A DNA stretch of 38,306 nt from Streptomyces silvae. Its GTDB lineage: Bacteria; Actinomycetota; Actinomycetes; Streptomycetales; Streptomycetaceae. The DNA is taken from NCBI RefSeq assembly GCF_016745505.1, contig NZ_JAERUC010000164.1, positions 1 to 38,306 of the forward strand. Direction: 5' to 3'. Of this stretch, positions 6,429-14,596 are shown piece after piece. The notes beneath the pieces were generated by a model that saw only the letters and a list, made by a program, of their open reading frames with translations, was not told the origin of the DNA and made no database searches. A program made the translations under genes and the position numbers. Positions within the stretch are counted from its first letter, which is position 1. Each line of letters starts with the position of its first letter.

Positions 6429-7755
6429 ATGAACTCAGCGGACCTTGGGCGACGGGTCGGTGTGCCGTCGACCGCACTCTTCACCGACCAGTACGAGCTC
6501 ACGATGGTGCAGGCCGCACTGAAGGCGGGCACGGCCGGCCGGCGCTCCGTCTTCGAGGCCTTCACCCGCCGGCTGCCCGAGGGACGGCGCTACGGCGTCG
6601 TCGCCGGCACGGGCCGGGTGCTGGACGCGGTGGAGAACTTCCACTTCGACGACGAGATGCTCACCTTCCTGCGTGACCAGGACGTCGTGGACTCCCCCAC
6701 CGTGGACTGGCTCGCCGACTACCGCTTCAGCGGTGACATCTGGGGCTACCCGGAGGGCGAGGTGTACTTCCCGGGCTCGCCGCTCCTGCGGGTCGAGGGC
6801 TCCTTCGCCGAGTGCGTGCTGCTGGAGACCGTGATCCTCTCGATCCTGAACCACGACTCGGCGATCGCGGCCGCCGCGTCCCGGATGTCGGCCGCCGCGG
6901 GCGGCCGCAGGCTCATCGAGATGGGCGCGCGCCGCACCCACGAGCTGTCGGCGGTGGCCTCGGCCCGCGCCGCGTACGTCGGCGGCTTCCACACCACCTC
7001 GGACCTGGCCGCCGGCTTCCGCTACAACATCCCGACCGTCGGGACGAGCGCGCACGCCTTCACGCTGCTGCACGACAGCGAGCGGGACGCCTTCCAGGCG
7101 CAGGTGGACTCGCTGGGCCGGGGCACCTCGCTGCTCGTCGACACGTACGACGTGACCGAGGCGGTCCGTACGGCGGTGGAGATCGCGGGGCCGGAGCTCG
7201 GCGCCGTACGCATCGACTCGGGCGACCTGCTGCTCGTCGCGCACCGGGTCCGGCAGCAGCTGGACGAGCTGGGTGCCACGGAGACGAAGATCGTGGTGAC
7301 GTCCGACCTGGACGAGTACGCGATCGCCTCGCTGGCCGCCGCGCCGGTCGACAGCTACGGGGTGGGCACGCAGCTGGTCACCGGCAGCGGCCACCCGACG
7401 TGCTCGATGGTCTACAAGCTGGTGGCGCGGGCGCGGTGCCGATCCGGCCGACCCGCTGCTGCCGGTGGCGAAGAAGTCACTGGGCGCGAAGTCGTCGAGG
7501 GGCGGCCGCAAGTGGGCCGCGCGCCGGCTGGACGAGGCGGGGGTGGCCGAGGCCGAGGTGATCGGCAGCGGCGAGGTCCCGGCGGAGCTGGCGGACCGGC
7601 AGCTGCTGGTGGAGCTGGTCAAGGGCGGCGAGGTCGTCGGCAGGGAGCCGCTGGAGGCCGCGCGGGAGCGGCACATCGCGGCCCGGTCGGGGCTGCCGAT
7701 GTCGGCGATGCAGCTGTCCCGCGGGGAGCCGGTGCTCCCCACGGAGTACGTCTGA
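6429..7755 (+). pseudogene. pncB: Nicotinate phosphoribosyltransferase, broken by a +1 frameshift
   Basis: The enzyme turns nicotinate and PRPP into nicotinate mononucleotide (Preiss-Handler NAD salvage). Residues 1 to about 333 read cleanly (TALFTDQYELTM, FTRRLPEGRRYGV, GFHTTSDLAAGFRYNIPTVGTSAHAF, VRIDSGDLL, up to CSMVYKLVAR). The frame then shifts by one extra base within GCGCGGGCGCGG (about 7425-7436), and the true C-terminus continues in the next frame (DPLLPVAKKSLGAKSS to EPVLPTEYV, stop at 7753-7755). Corrected, it is about 441 residues, the usual length. Uncorrected, translation runs out of frame into the nicotinamidase gene, giving an artificial 678-residue fusion. Because both halves look otherwise intact, a sequencing error or very recent mutation is more likely than an old pseudogene. 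Confidence 0.88.
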
Positions 7756-7880
7756 GGCCCCCGGGTAGACGTGAGGCCTGCCCGCCCCCTCCCGCAGGGT
7801 CCGCCGAGTCTCTAGGCTCGGTGGCATCCCCACCGCACCCGTACGCACGACCGCCCGACCCCCACCGAAGGACAACCGCC

Positions 7881-8465
7881 ATGCATCGCGCCTTGATCGT
7901 CGTTGACGTTCAGAACGACTTCTGCGAGGGCGGCAGCCTCGCGGTGGCGGGCGGCGCCGATGTCGCCGCCGCCATCACCGATCTGATCGGTGAGGCCCAG
8001 CCCGGCTACAGCCATGTGGTGGCCACCCGGGACCACCACATCGACCCCGGGGACCACTTCTCCACGGCACCCGACTTCGAGCACTCCTGGCCGCCGCACT
8101 GCGTCGCCGGCACGGAGGGCGTGGGCTTCCACCCGAACTTCGCGCCCGCCGTCGCCTCCGGCGCGATCGACACCGTCTTCGACAAGGGTGCGTACGACGC
8201 GGCGTACAGCGGCTTCGAGGGGGTCGACGAGAACGGCACCGGCCTCGCCCAGTGGCTGCGGGACCGCTCCGTGACCGCCGTCGACGTCGTCGGCATCGCC
8301 ACGGACCACTGCGTGCGGGCCACGGCCCTGGACGCCGCCCGCGAGGGCTTCGCCACGCACGTCCTGCTGGACCTGACCGCCGGTGTCGCCGAGGGGACCA
8401 CGGAGCGGGCCCTGGAGGAGATGCGCACCGCCGGGGTGGAGCTGTCCGGCAAGCCCGTCGTCTGA
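7881..8465 (+). CDS. pncA: Nicotinamidase
   Basis: A 194-residue cysteine hydrolase (isochorismatase-like fold) converting nicotinamide to nicotinate, which feeds the phosphoribosyltransferase encoded just upstream. The catalytic triad D9 (VVDVQNDF), K102 (DKGAYD) and C144 (ATDHCV) and the metal ligands D51, H53, H59 and H73 line up with M. tuberculosis PncA. Start at ATG 7881, preceded by AAGGACAACCGCC with a plausible ribosome-binding site. The in-frame upstream continuation is an accident of the frameshift in the preceding gene. The two genes are about 125 nt apart and probably co-transcribed. A bulged hairpin follows the stop. Confidence 0.95.
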   Translation: MHRALIVVDVQNDFCEGGSLAVAGGADVAAAITDLIGEAQPGYSHVVATRDHHIDPGDHFSTAPDFEHSWPPHCVAGTEGVGFHPNFAPAVASGAIDTVFDKGAYDAAYSGFEGVDENGTGLAQWLRDRSVTAVDVVGIATDHCVRATALDAAREGFATHVLLDLTAGVAEGTTERALEEMRTAGVELSGKPVV

Positions 8466-8470
8466 CGGGC

Positions 8471-8505
8471 CCAGGGGCGCACCTGCGGCGTCCCCGGCGC
8501 CCTGG
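8471..8505. terminator. Terminator after nicotinamidase
   Basis: CCAGGGGCGC (8471-8480) pairs with GCGCCCTGG (8497-8505) with one bulged G and a 16-nt loop, between convergent stop codons at 8465 and 8521. Confidence 0.5.
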
Positions 8506-8520
8506 CCGCCCTCAGCGCCC

Positions 8521-8865
8521 TCAGGCCGCCGGGCGGGCCGGCCCCGCGTATCCGGCGGATCCCAGCAGCGCCCGTATCGGGTGCCAGAGCTCCTGGCCGG
8601 TCTGCGGCGCCGTGCGCCAGAGCAACCCGTCGGGGTGGTGCAGGACCGCCGTTATCTCGTCCGGGGTGGGCGGGTGGGCGTTGCCCCTGAGGTAGACGGC
8701 ACGCAGGCCCAGGTTGCGCAGCCTGGTCAGGGCGCGCGCCCGGTTCGCCGCGTGCACCAGCACCCGTACCGGCTCTCCCGGGCCGGATCCGCCGGCCGGG
8801 CCGTTCAGGGTCAGTGCCACCACCACAGTGCCGTTGGGCAACCTGCAGAAACCTCCGCCTGCCAT
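8521..8865 (-). CDS. Small hypothetical protein of Streptomyces type
   Basis: I do not recognise a named family. It is a 114-residue soluble protein with a beta-strand-like start (GTVVVALTLNG), a Gly/Pro linker, then VRVLVHAANRARALTRLRNLGLRAVYLRGN and a C-terminal part with PTPDEITAVLHHPDGLLWR and ELWHPIRALLG. Nothing suggests a membrane segment, signal peptide or catalytic motif. The start at ATG 8865 is chosen because GGGGGAG lies about 9 nt upstream; an open frame continues to 8964, but its extra residues are Arg-rich and would overlap the protease terminator. It lies downstream of the secreted protease on the same strand and converges with pncA. Confidence 0.7.
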   Translation of the reverse strand: MAGGGFCRLPNGTVVVALTLNGPAGGSGPGEPVRVLVHAANRARALTRLRNLGLRAVYLRGNAHPPTPDEITAVLHHPDGLLWRTAPQTGQELWHPIRALLGSAGYAGPARPAA

Positions 8866-8925
8866 GCTTCGCGCTCCCCCGTAAGACTTCGTGTCAATAA
8901 GGATCGGTAGGACGCACCTAAACAC

Positions 8926-8962
8926 GATCGGCCGCCGCCCCGCTAGAGGGCGACGGCCGATC
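8926..8962 (-). terminator. Terminator of the M6 protease gene
   Basis: 15-nt arms (8926-8940 and 8948-8962, GATCGGCCG core) with a single mismatch and a 7-nt loop, 25 nt after the protease stop codon. Confidence 0.7.
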
Positions 8963-8987
8963 ATGCTTTGACCAGGCGTTTTTCGGA

Positions 8988-11387
8988 CTACTTGCCCGAG
9001 GGGCCGACCTTCACGGTCATCGTCGAGCCGCTGAGCGGCTCGTTCACGATGGTGATCCGGGTGTTGGTGTCAGTAACCTTGACACTGCCTGTCGGGTTTT
9101 CCTTGTACCAGTAGGTGCCCTTGCGGTCGTCGAAGACCGGGACGCCCAGCGACGGCTTGATCTTCAGCGCGACGTCCGCGTTGTGCAGCGTGAAGCCCTG
9201 GTTCGGGTACCAGCTGAACGGCGCGTCGAACGGCTGGATCTTGTTGCGCAGGAGCGTGCCGTCCTTCCACTTCAGCGGCTTCGCGTGCGAGTCCACCGGC
9301 AGGATCAGGCCGGTGCCCTCGTGCTGCGAGGTGTTGTTGTCCTTCTGGGAGGTGTCCCAGAGCCAGACCATCAGGCCGTTCTGGTAGGCGTAGTGCTCGA
9401 CCCAGTCCGGGCGGGTGGTGGAGAAGCCGAAGTTGTACGGGCCGACCTCGAGGGTCTTGTCGTACGAGACGTACTGGCGGTTCTCGGCGATGTAGTACTG
9501 CGGGTAGTCGTTGGTGAACGACTCACCGATCCGCGAGAAGCCCTTGGCGGTCCAGCCGTTGTCGTCGCCCTCGGCGTCGTCCGAGAAGAGCACGGCGCCG
9601 TCGGCGGTGACGGTGATGGCGTCGGCCGTGAAGCCCTTGCCGCCCGCGCCGCCGTCCGTCTGGTAGCGGAAGCGGATGTCGATCTTCTTGCCCGCGTAGG
9701 CGTCCAGCGGGAAGGAGAGCTTCTTGTACGCGCCGGAGACGTCGGTCAGGGCCGGCTTGTCGCTGGCGTCACGCGGGATCGCCTTGCCGTCGGCGGTGCC
9801 GTCGAGCGCGGTCCAGCTGCTGCCGCCGTTGTCCGAGACCTCGGTGTAGAGGTAGTCGTAGTCGGCCTCGATGTCGTACCAGCCGGACAGGTCCAGCGAG
9901 GCGGCCGACTTGCCGGTCAGGTCGACCGGGCGGGTCAGGGTGTTCGACAGGTCGTCACCCATGTCGCTCCACCACTGCTTGGAGCCCTCCGCGGGCTTCG
10001 TGACCGTGGTGGTGACGGCCTTCTCGGGCAGCTCGACGACGAGCGCCTGCTTGTCCTTGGTGTTGTACTCCGAGACCCCCAGCTTGTGGGTCGACTTCGT
10101 GGCGGCCTTGGCCGTGTCGTAGTCGAGCCAGCCGAGCTGGAGCTTGTCCCAGGCGGTCATGTCGCCCGGGAGGTTGCCTATCTCGCCCTTGCCGGTGCCG
10201 AGCCAGGAGCCCGCGGACATCAGGGACCAGAAGCCGACCGAGTTCTCGCCGCCGCCGGAGGTGTCGTACAGGTCCGGGAGGCCGAGGTCGTGGGCGTACT
10301 CGTGGGCGAAGACGCCCAGTCCGCCGTTCTCGGGCTGCGCGGTGTAGTCGCCGACCCAGATGCCGGTGTCACCGATCTCGGCGCCGCCGGCCTTGTTGCC
10401 CTCGGGGCCCGTCGCGCCGGCGTTCGTGCCGTACGCGTACCAGCGGTGCGCCCAGATGGCGTTCGTGCCCTCGGCGCCGCCGCCCGCGGACTCGTCCTCG
10501 CCGGCGTGGACCAGCTGGAAGTGGTCGATGTAGCCGTCGGGCTCGTTGAACTCGCCGTCGCCGTCGTAGTCGTAGCGGTCCCACTGGTCGTACTGGGCGA
10601 GGTCCGCCTTGATCTGGTCCAGGGTGCGGCCCTTGGCCTTCTGGTCGGCGACCCAGGCGTTGACGCCGTCACGGACCGTGTCCCAGACGTTGGCGCAGTT
10701 GGTCGAGCCGCAGTAGTTGGAGCCGTAACGCGCCTCGTTGTAGGGCACCTTGACCCAGTCCGAGACCTCGCCGTCGACCGAGTAGCGCCCGGAGGACGTC
10801 TTCTCGTAGTACGTCTTGAGCGAGTCCTTGTTCTTGCCCTCGCCGAAGTACAGGTCCTGGAAGTGCTCCTGGCTGTAGTCGGCCTGCCAGGCGGTGCTGT
10901 TGTCCTTCGCCGGGTCGGGCTCGGCTATCTCGTTGTGCAGCGGGCCGGGCGTGCCGCCGTACTTCTTGACGGGCGGCTTCGGGCCGTCGCCGTCCGGGTC
11001 GTACATCGTGGTGTCGTCGACCTGGTCGCCGAACTCCACGAGGATGGTGAAGATCTTGTCGGTCTTCTCCCGGCCGAGCTCGACGTACTTGCTCTTGCCG
11101 AGCTTGACGACCTTGGAACCGCCCTTGGCGGTCACCTTCTTGTCGCCGGAAAGGACCTGCTCCAGCGCGGCCTGGCGCTGTGCGTCCTGCTGCTTGCTGA
11201 AGGGTCCTTCCAGGTCGTGCTCCGTCGCCTTGACCGGCGCGGGGTCGCGCCGGTCCACGATGGAGGCGCCCGATCCCGGCACCTTGTCATCCGCCTGGGC
11301 GGTGGCGAAGGTGGATGCCGTCGCGGCGGTGGCGGCCAGGGCCACGGCTACGGCGGTGGCGCGCAGCGCCCGTCTCTGAGTGGTCAC
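8988..11387 (-). CDS. Secreted immune inhibitor A-type metalloprotease (peptidase M6)
   Basis: A 799-residue extracellular zinc protease. An N-terminal signal peptide (RRALRATAVAVALA, ending near ATAQA) is followed by a propeptide rich in Lys and Asp. The catalytic HEYAH is at residues 362-366, followed by DLGLPDLYDTSG and SVGFWSLMSAGSW, the usual M6 pattern. C-terminal beta-rich modules (immune-inhibitor-A-like carbohydrate/MAM-like region) follow. The Bacillus InhA enzymes degrade antimicrobial proteins; in Streptomyces the role is presumably extracellular protein turnover. GTG 11387 is chosen as start because GGGGAGGA lies 9 nt upstream and the signal peptide begins directly; an open frame to 11453 lacks this. 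Two palindromes lie just upstream. It is monocistronic with a strong terminator. Confidence 0.93.
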   Translation of the reverse strand: MTTQRRALRATAVAVALAATAATASTFATAQADDKVPGSGASIVDRRDPAPVKATEHDLEGPFSKQQDAQRQAALEQVLSGDKKVTAKGGSKVVKLGKSKYVELGREKTDKIFTILVEFGDQVDDTTMYDPDGDGPKPPVKKYGGTPGPLHNEIAEPDPAKDNSTAWQADYSQEHFQDLYFGEGKNKDSLKTYYEKTSSGRYSVDGEVSDWVKVPYNEARYGSNYCGSTNCANVWDTVRDGVNAWVADQKAKGRTLDQIKADLAQYDQWDRYDYDGDGEFNEPDGYIDHFQLVHAGEDESAGGGAEGTNAIWAHRWYAYGTNAGATGPEGNKAGGAEIGDTGIWVGDYTAQPENGGLGVFAHEYAHDLGLPDLYDTSGGGENSVGFWSLMSAGSWLGTGKGEIGNLPGDMTAWDKLQLGWLDYDTAKAATKSTHKLGVSEYNTKDKQALVVELPEKAVTTTVTKPAEGSKQWWSDMGDDLSNTLTRPVDLTGKSAASLDLSGWYDIEADYDYLYTEVSDNGGSSWTALDGTADGKAIPRDASDKPALTDVSGAYKKLSFPLDAYAGKKIDIRFRYQTDGGAGGKGFTADAITVTADGAVLFSDDAEGDDNGWTAKGFSRIGESFTNDYPQYYIAENRQYVSYDKTLEVGPYNFGFSTTRPDWVEHYAYQNGLMVWLWDTSQKDNNTSQHEGTGLILPVDSHAKPLKWKDGTLLRNKIQPFDAPFSWYPNQGFTLHNADVALKIKPSLGVPVFDDRKGTYWYKENPTGSVKVTDTNTRITIVNEPLSGSTMTVKVGPSGK

Positions 11388-11455
11388 TTGATGCAGTCCT
11401 CCCCGGCGTTCGCGTCCGCGGCCAGGGGGTGAGTGCGGGCCGCGCGCGTTCAACG

Positions 11456-11469
11456 CGTCACAAGTGACG
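11456..11469. promoter_or_regulatory. Palindrome in the protease 5' region (candidate operator)
   Basis: CGTCAC-AA-GTGACG is a perfect 6+2+6 dyad 69 nt upstream of the protease start, directly abutting a second small palindrome (GCGTT-C-AACGC at 11446-11456). It probably binds a repressor or activator of the secreted protease; no family can be named. Confidence 0.45.
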
Positions 11470-11504
11470 ACATTCGATCGGAGTTATGAGAGAAAAGACA
11501 GATC

Positions 11505-11534
11505 TTGACTTGCACATACCAAGTGCACTATGCG
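11505..11534. promoter_or_regulatory. Promoter-like element with nested inverted repeats
   Basis: On the plus strand, TTGACT (11505-11510) and TATGCG (11529-11534) are 18 nt apart. Overlapping them are ACTTG/CAAGT (11508-11512, 11520-11524) and TGCAC/GTGCA (11511-11515, 11523-11527), both centred near 11517-11519. The 380-nt gap 11388-11767 between the protease and the small membrane protein otherwise contains only the palindromes at 11446-11469 and a lone consensus TTGACA at 11708-11713. Confidence 0.35.
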
Positions 11535-11767
11535 GGAGGCCTCTTCCGCTATCCGGACGCGGATCCCGGCCTTCCGGACCGCCGACCGGCGCGCCGCCGA
11601 CGCCTGCGGGCATCAGCGTGACTCCGTGCGCCCCCTGTGCACCGGTACCGTGGGTTAGGTCACGCTTACTACCCGTTCCTCACGGGCATCCACCGTCGTA
11701 GAGTCGATTGACAGTGCGAACGTGTTGAGAGACTTCCCTATCCGACACCCCGAGGACGGATATCGCC

Positions 11768-12058
11768 ATGCCGCGTCCGACTGCCGCACAGTTCTCCTAC
11801 GGTTCGGCCACCGTCGTGTTCTCCGCCCTCGCGTTGCTGCTGCTGTTCCGGACGGAGTCGGGCATCGGCGTCGCCGCGGTCGGCACCGTGGCGCTGCTGC
11901 TCGGCCTGCTGGTCGCCCTGGCCCTGCCCGCGCGTACGAGGACGGCCCGGCCGGCGACGGCACCGCCCACCGCCGCCCGCACCCACCGCACGATCGAGGA
12001 CATCGAGATCGCCGCCGCCCGGCGGGAGCACATCGGCGAGCACTCGCTGCACCGCTGA
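11768..12058 (+). CDS. Small two-helix membrane protein
   Basis: A 96-residue protein of unknown function. Two hydrophobic segments (about residues 13-28, VVFSALALLLLF, and 34-53, AAVGTVALLLGLLVALALPA) are joined by a short polar turn. A cytoplasmic-looking tail follows that is Thr/Ala/Pro-rich and then helical and charged (HRTIEDIEIAAARREHIGEH). Start at ATG 11768 with GAGGACGG upstream. Such small membrane proteins are widespread in Streptomyces, and I cannot assign a role. It converges with the RDD gene. A TTGACA at 11708-11713 could be the -35 element, but no convincing -10 follows it at standard spacing. Confidence 0.7.
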   Translation: MPRPTAAQFSYGSATVVFSALALLLLFRTESGIGVAAVGTVALLLGLLVALALPARTRTARPATAPPTAARTHRTIEDIEIAAARREHIGEHSLHR

Positions 12059-12065
12059 CTCCCGT

Positions 12066-12099
12066 GCTCAGGTGTTGACGACGCTCACGTGTTGACGAC
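12066..12099. repeat. 17-bp tandem duplication across the RDD gene 3' end
   Basis: Two adjacent 17-nt copies, GCTCAGGTGTTGACGAC (12066-12082) and GCTCACGTGTTGACGAC (12083-12099), differ at one base. The second copy contains the last codons and stop of the RDD gene; the first lies after the stop. It looks like a local slippage duplication. Confidence 0.7.
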
Positions 12100-12735
12100 C
12101 ACGGTCTTGCCCGCCTTGTCCTGGAGACCCTGCCGGTAGGGCTTGTCCGTGAACATCAGCACGATGTTGATGAGCCACCACAGGCACGGGCAGCACAGCA
12201 GCGCGGGGAGCCAGAGCACCACGGCCCGCATCAGCGAGGAGCTCGTGTCGGGGACCGAGCCGTCGTTGAGCATCGCGACGCGCATCTTCAGCAGGCGCTT
12301 GCCCAGCGTCCGGCCGTCCTTGTGGGTGAAGTACGTGTCGTACGCGACGTAGACCACCAGGCCGATCAGCGACCACACCAGCTGATGACCGGTGTAGGTG
12401 TTGCCGATGGCGTTGCCGAAGTCGTCGTTGCCGTCGTCCGAGGACACGTCGACCGCACCGCCGAAGGGGAGCGAGATCAGATACAGCGGGATCGAGATGA
12501 TGAGGAAGTCGATCAGCCGCGCCAGGATCCGCTTCCCCGGTTCGGCGAGCGGTGGCATGCCCGCCAGCGGGTCCGCGCCGCCGTAGGGACCGCCGCCGTA
12601 CGGGTCGTTCGGCGGCGGGGGCGGCGGCGGCCCGCTCCCGTAGGGCGAACCGCCCTGCGGGGGCGGAGGCCCCTGCGGCGGCCGCTTCGAGAAGGGGTCG
12701 TCGTCGGGCGGCGGAGGCGGTGGTTCGTTACTCAT
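12085..12735 (-). CDS. RDD family membrane protein with Pro/Gly-rich N-terminus
   Basis: A 216-residue protein: residues 1-65 are low-complexity Pro/Gly/Tyr (runs of PPPPP, DPYGGGPYGG), then an RDD domain begins at about residue 68 (GKRILARLIDFLIISIPLYL, whose R and D give the family name). It continues with a central helix (VWSLIGLVVYVAYDTYF) and the conserved KDGRTLGKRLLKMRV. The family is of unknown function; some members are linked to ion or osmolyte movement. An adjacent RDD paralogue lies upstream (111 nt apart, same strand). The last codons fall in a 17-bp tandem duplication. Start at ATG 12735. Confidence 0.9.
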   Translation of the reverse strand: MSNEPPPPPPDDDPFSKRPPQGPPPPQGGSPYGSGPPPPPPPNDPYGGGPYGGADPLAGMPPLAEPGKRILARLIDFLIISIPLYLISLPFGGAVDVSSDDGNDDFGNAIGNTYTGHQLVWSLIGLVVYVAYDTYFTHKDGRTLGKRLLKMRVAMLNDGSVPDTSSSLMRAVVLWLPALLCCPCLWWLINIVLMFTDKPYRQGLQDKAGKTVVVNT

Positions 12736-12817
12736 GGGGGCAGTGCACCCCGGCCCGGGAAGGCCCGCAACGGCTGGGGTCTCTTCGGGGGACGGGGCGT
12801 CAGCACACGGGCGTACG

Positions 12818-12833
12818 GGCCGCTCCCGCGGCC
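12818..12833 (-). terminator. Small GC hairpin after the second RDD gene
   Basis: GGCCGC-TCCC-GCGGCC, a 6-bp perfect stem with a 4-nt loop, 14 nt after the stop of the upstream RDD-DUF2510 gene. Confidence 0.45.
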
Positions 12834-12846
12834 GGTCCGGCCCCTC

Positions 12847-14379
12847 TCAGCCCGCGACGAAGGTGCGGGCCGCCTTGTCGTGCCAGCACTGGCGCCACGG
12901 ACGGTCGATCAGACACCAGAGGACGTTGAGCACACCGACGGCGAGCAGGCCCAGCACCCCGTACACCAGCCAGCGGCGCAGTGCCGCGCCCACGGTCGGC
13001 GAGTCGTGGGACTCGATGTCCCGCACCTCCAGGCCGCAGAGCTTCTTGCCCAGGGTGCGGCCCCACTTGGCGGTGGGCAGGGCCTCCAGGAGGAAGCCGA
13101 GGACCAGGAAGGCGGCGAGCACCCCGCCGAACAGCCCGGCCGTGGTGGCGTCCAGGAGCCAGACGGTGACCGTCTCACCGGACAGCTTCGCCGCCTCGAT
13201 CTTCTGGTCGATGTGGTCCGTCGCCCGGGTGACCAGCGGGAAGCCGACCGCGCCGACGAGCGCGCCGAGGACGACCGTGTCGACGATCCGGGCGGCCAGC
13301 CGCTTGCCGAGCCCCGCGGGCCTCGCCGAGGCCTGGGACCGGGCGAGCTGCTGGAAGGGGTCGTCGACCGGGGGCTTCCACGGCACCACGGGCTGCTGCT
13401 GCTCCGCCCTGAGGCCGTGCTGCTGCGCGGGCACCGGGGCCGGGCTCTGCTGCTGGGGGTGCGGTGGCTGGGGGCGGGCCGTCCGCTCGGGCTGGGCGAG
13501 CTGGTGGACCTGCTGCGCCCAGGACGCGGACCCGCCGCCCGGGCCCGGTGTCAGCGGGGTGTTCAGCCCCGGCGCCTGCGCCTGCGGCGGGGTGGGCGAC
13601 GGTGCGGGGGCGGGGGGCTGCGGGGTGCCGCCCGGCGGAACGGCGCGGATCGCCATCGTGCCGTCGGCGGGGGCGGGGCCCCCCTCGCGCGGGCGCGGGG
13701 GACGGCCGCCTGGGCCGACCGCGCGGATGGTGACCGTGCCCTCGGTCGGCGGACGACGGCCCGCGTCGTCGCTGCCGGGCCGCTCCCGGCGGATGGTGAC
13801 GGTGCCGTCGCTCACCTCGTCGTTGCCGTCCCGCATGCCGGGCAGGGCACCGCGCGTCGGGTCCTGGGTGCCGGACTGCCGGGGATCGGCGGGGTGTTCG
13901 TCCGCCGGGGCGGGGACGGACGGCGGCGTCGCGGCCGGTGCCCCGGATTCGGGCTGGGGCGCCTCGGGCGTACGCGGATCCCTGCCGCCCCACGAGACGC
14001 GGTGGTCGCGTTCGCCGCCGAAGCCGGTCTGACGGGAGGTGTCGGCCTGCCAGGCGGTCGCCGGCAGGGGCCTTCCGGGGGTCACGTCCGCCTCACCGCC
14101 GACGGACCCGCCGTCAGGTGCGGGCGCGTCCGTCCCCTCGACCTCGTCGAGGTACATCGGCCCGGTCTCGTCCACCGGGGCCTGCCGCTGCGGGGCCGCG
14201 TCGGCCGCCGGGGCGGGGGGCGTCGCGGGAGTCGTCCCGTCCTGCCGGGGCGCGGGCCTGCTGGTGCCGGGGACCCACGAAGCGCCGTTCCAGTACCGGA
14301 CGTAGCCGGGAATGGACGGGTCGGGGTAGTACCCCTCGCGGGGGCTTTCGTCACCGGGTGCCGGGGTTGGGGCGCTCAT
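12847..14379 (-). CDS. RDD family membrane protein with DUF2510 domain and long disordered linker
   Basis: A 510-residue protein in three parts. Residues about 15-40 form a DUF2510 motif (GYYPDPSIPGYVRYWNGASW), a short actinobacterial domain often fused to membrane proteins. About 45-350 is a disordered Pro/Gln/Arg-rich linker containing a repeated phrase: DGTVTIR, EGTVTIRAVGPGG and DGTMAIRAVPPGG. The C-terminal 150 residues are an RDD domain (GLGKRLAARIVDTVVLGALVGA and GRTLGKKLCGLEVRDI). The start at ATG 14379 is chosen because DUF2510 follows immediately; the frame stays open to 14598, but upstream residues are not family-like and would run into the ssgG promoter region. It is divergent from ssgG. 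Function unknown. Confidence 0.88.
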   Translation of the reverse strand: MSAPTPAPGDESPREGYYPDPSIPGYVRYWNGASWVPGTSRPAPRQDGTTPATPPAPAADAAPQRQAPVDETGPMYLDEVEGTDAPAPDGGSVGGEADVTPGRPLPATAWQADTSRQTGFGGERDHRVSWGGRDPRTPEAPQPESGAPAATPPSVPAPADEHPADPRQSGTQDPTRGALPGMRDGNDEVSDGTVTIRRERPGSDDAGRRPPTEGTVTIRAVGPGGRPPRPREGGPAPADGTMAIRAVPPGGTPQPPAPAPSPTPPQAQAPGLNTPLTPGPGGGSASWAQQVHQLAQPERTARPQPPHPQQQSPAPVPAQQHGLRAEQQQPVVPWKPPVDDPFQQLARSQASARPAGLGKRLAARIVDTVVLGALVGAVGFPLVTRATDHIDQKIEAAKLSGETVTVWLLDATTAGLFGGVLAAFLVLGFLLEALPTAKWGRTLGKKLCGLEVRDIESHDSPTVGAALRRWLVYGVLGLLAVGVLNVLWCLIDRPWRQCWHDKAARTFVAG

Positions 14380-14596
14380 CACCGTGGTCCCGTATCTCTT
14401 CGAGTCCTCAATACAAGGGTCCACATCTATCAGACCTCCGAGCACCCCCGGGCCTGTCCTGCCGTTTGGACCACTTTCAGGGTCCGGGCAAGTTTTTCTG
14501 GGAAGTCGCGTCATAGACGTCCAGGAGGGCGCTCTCTCCTTCTGCGGACCGGTCGAGGGACCGGCCCCTACGAGCATCGGAAGGTCGTGCATCCTC

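Noticed and set aside
6429..8465. A single 678-residue open frame joining nicotinate phosphoribosyltransferase and nicotinamidase
   Set aside because: The middle 100-plus residues are Gly/Arg/Ala shadow sequence, and the true C-terminus lies in the next frame after one extra base.
9183..11432. A 749-codon plus-strand open frame opposite the M6 protease
   Set aside because: It is antisense to a gene with signal peptide and HEYAH; the translation is Val/Gly/Arg-rich without motifs, as expected from high-GC codon bias.
11486..11701. A 71-codon plus-strand ORF between the M6 protease and the small membrane protein
   Set aside because: Pro-rich with no ribosome-binding site, and it overlaps the promoter-like elements.
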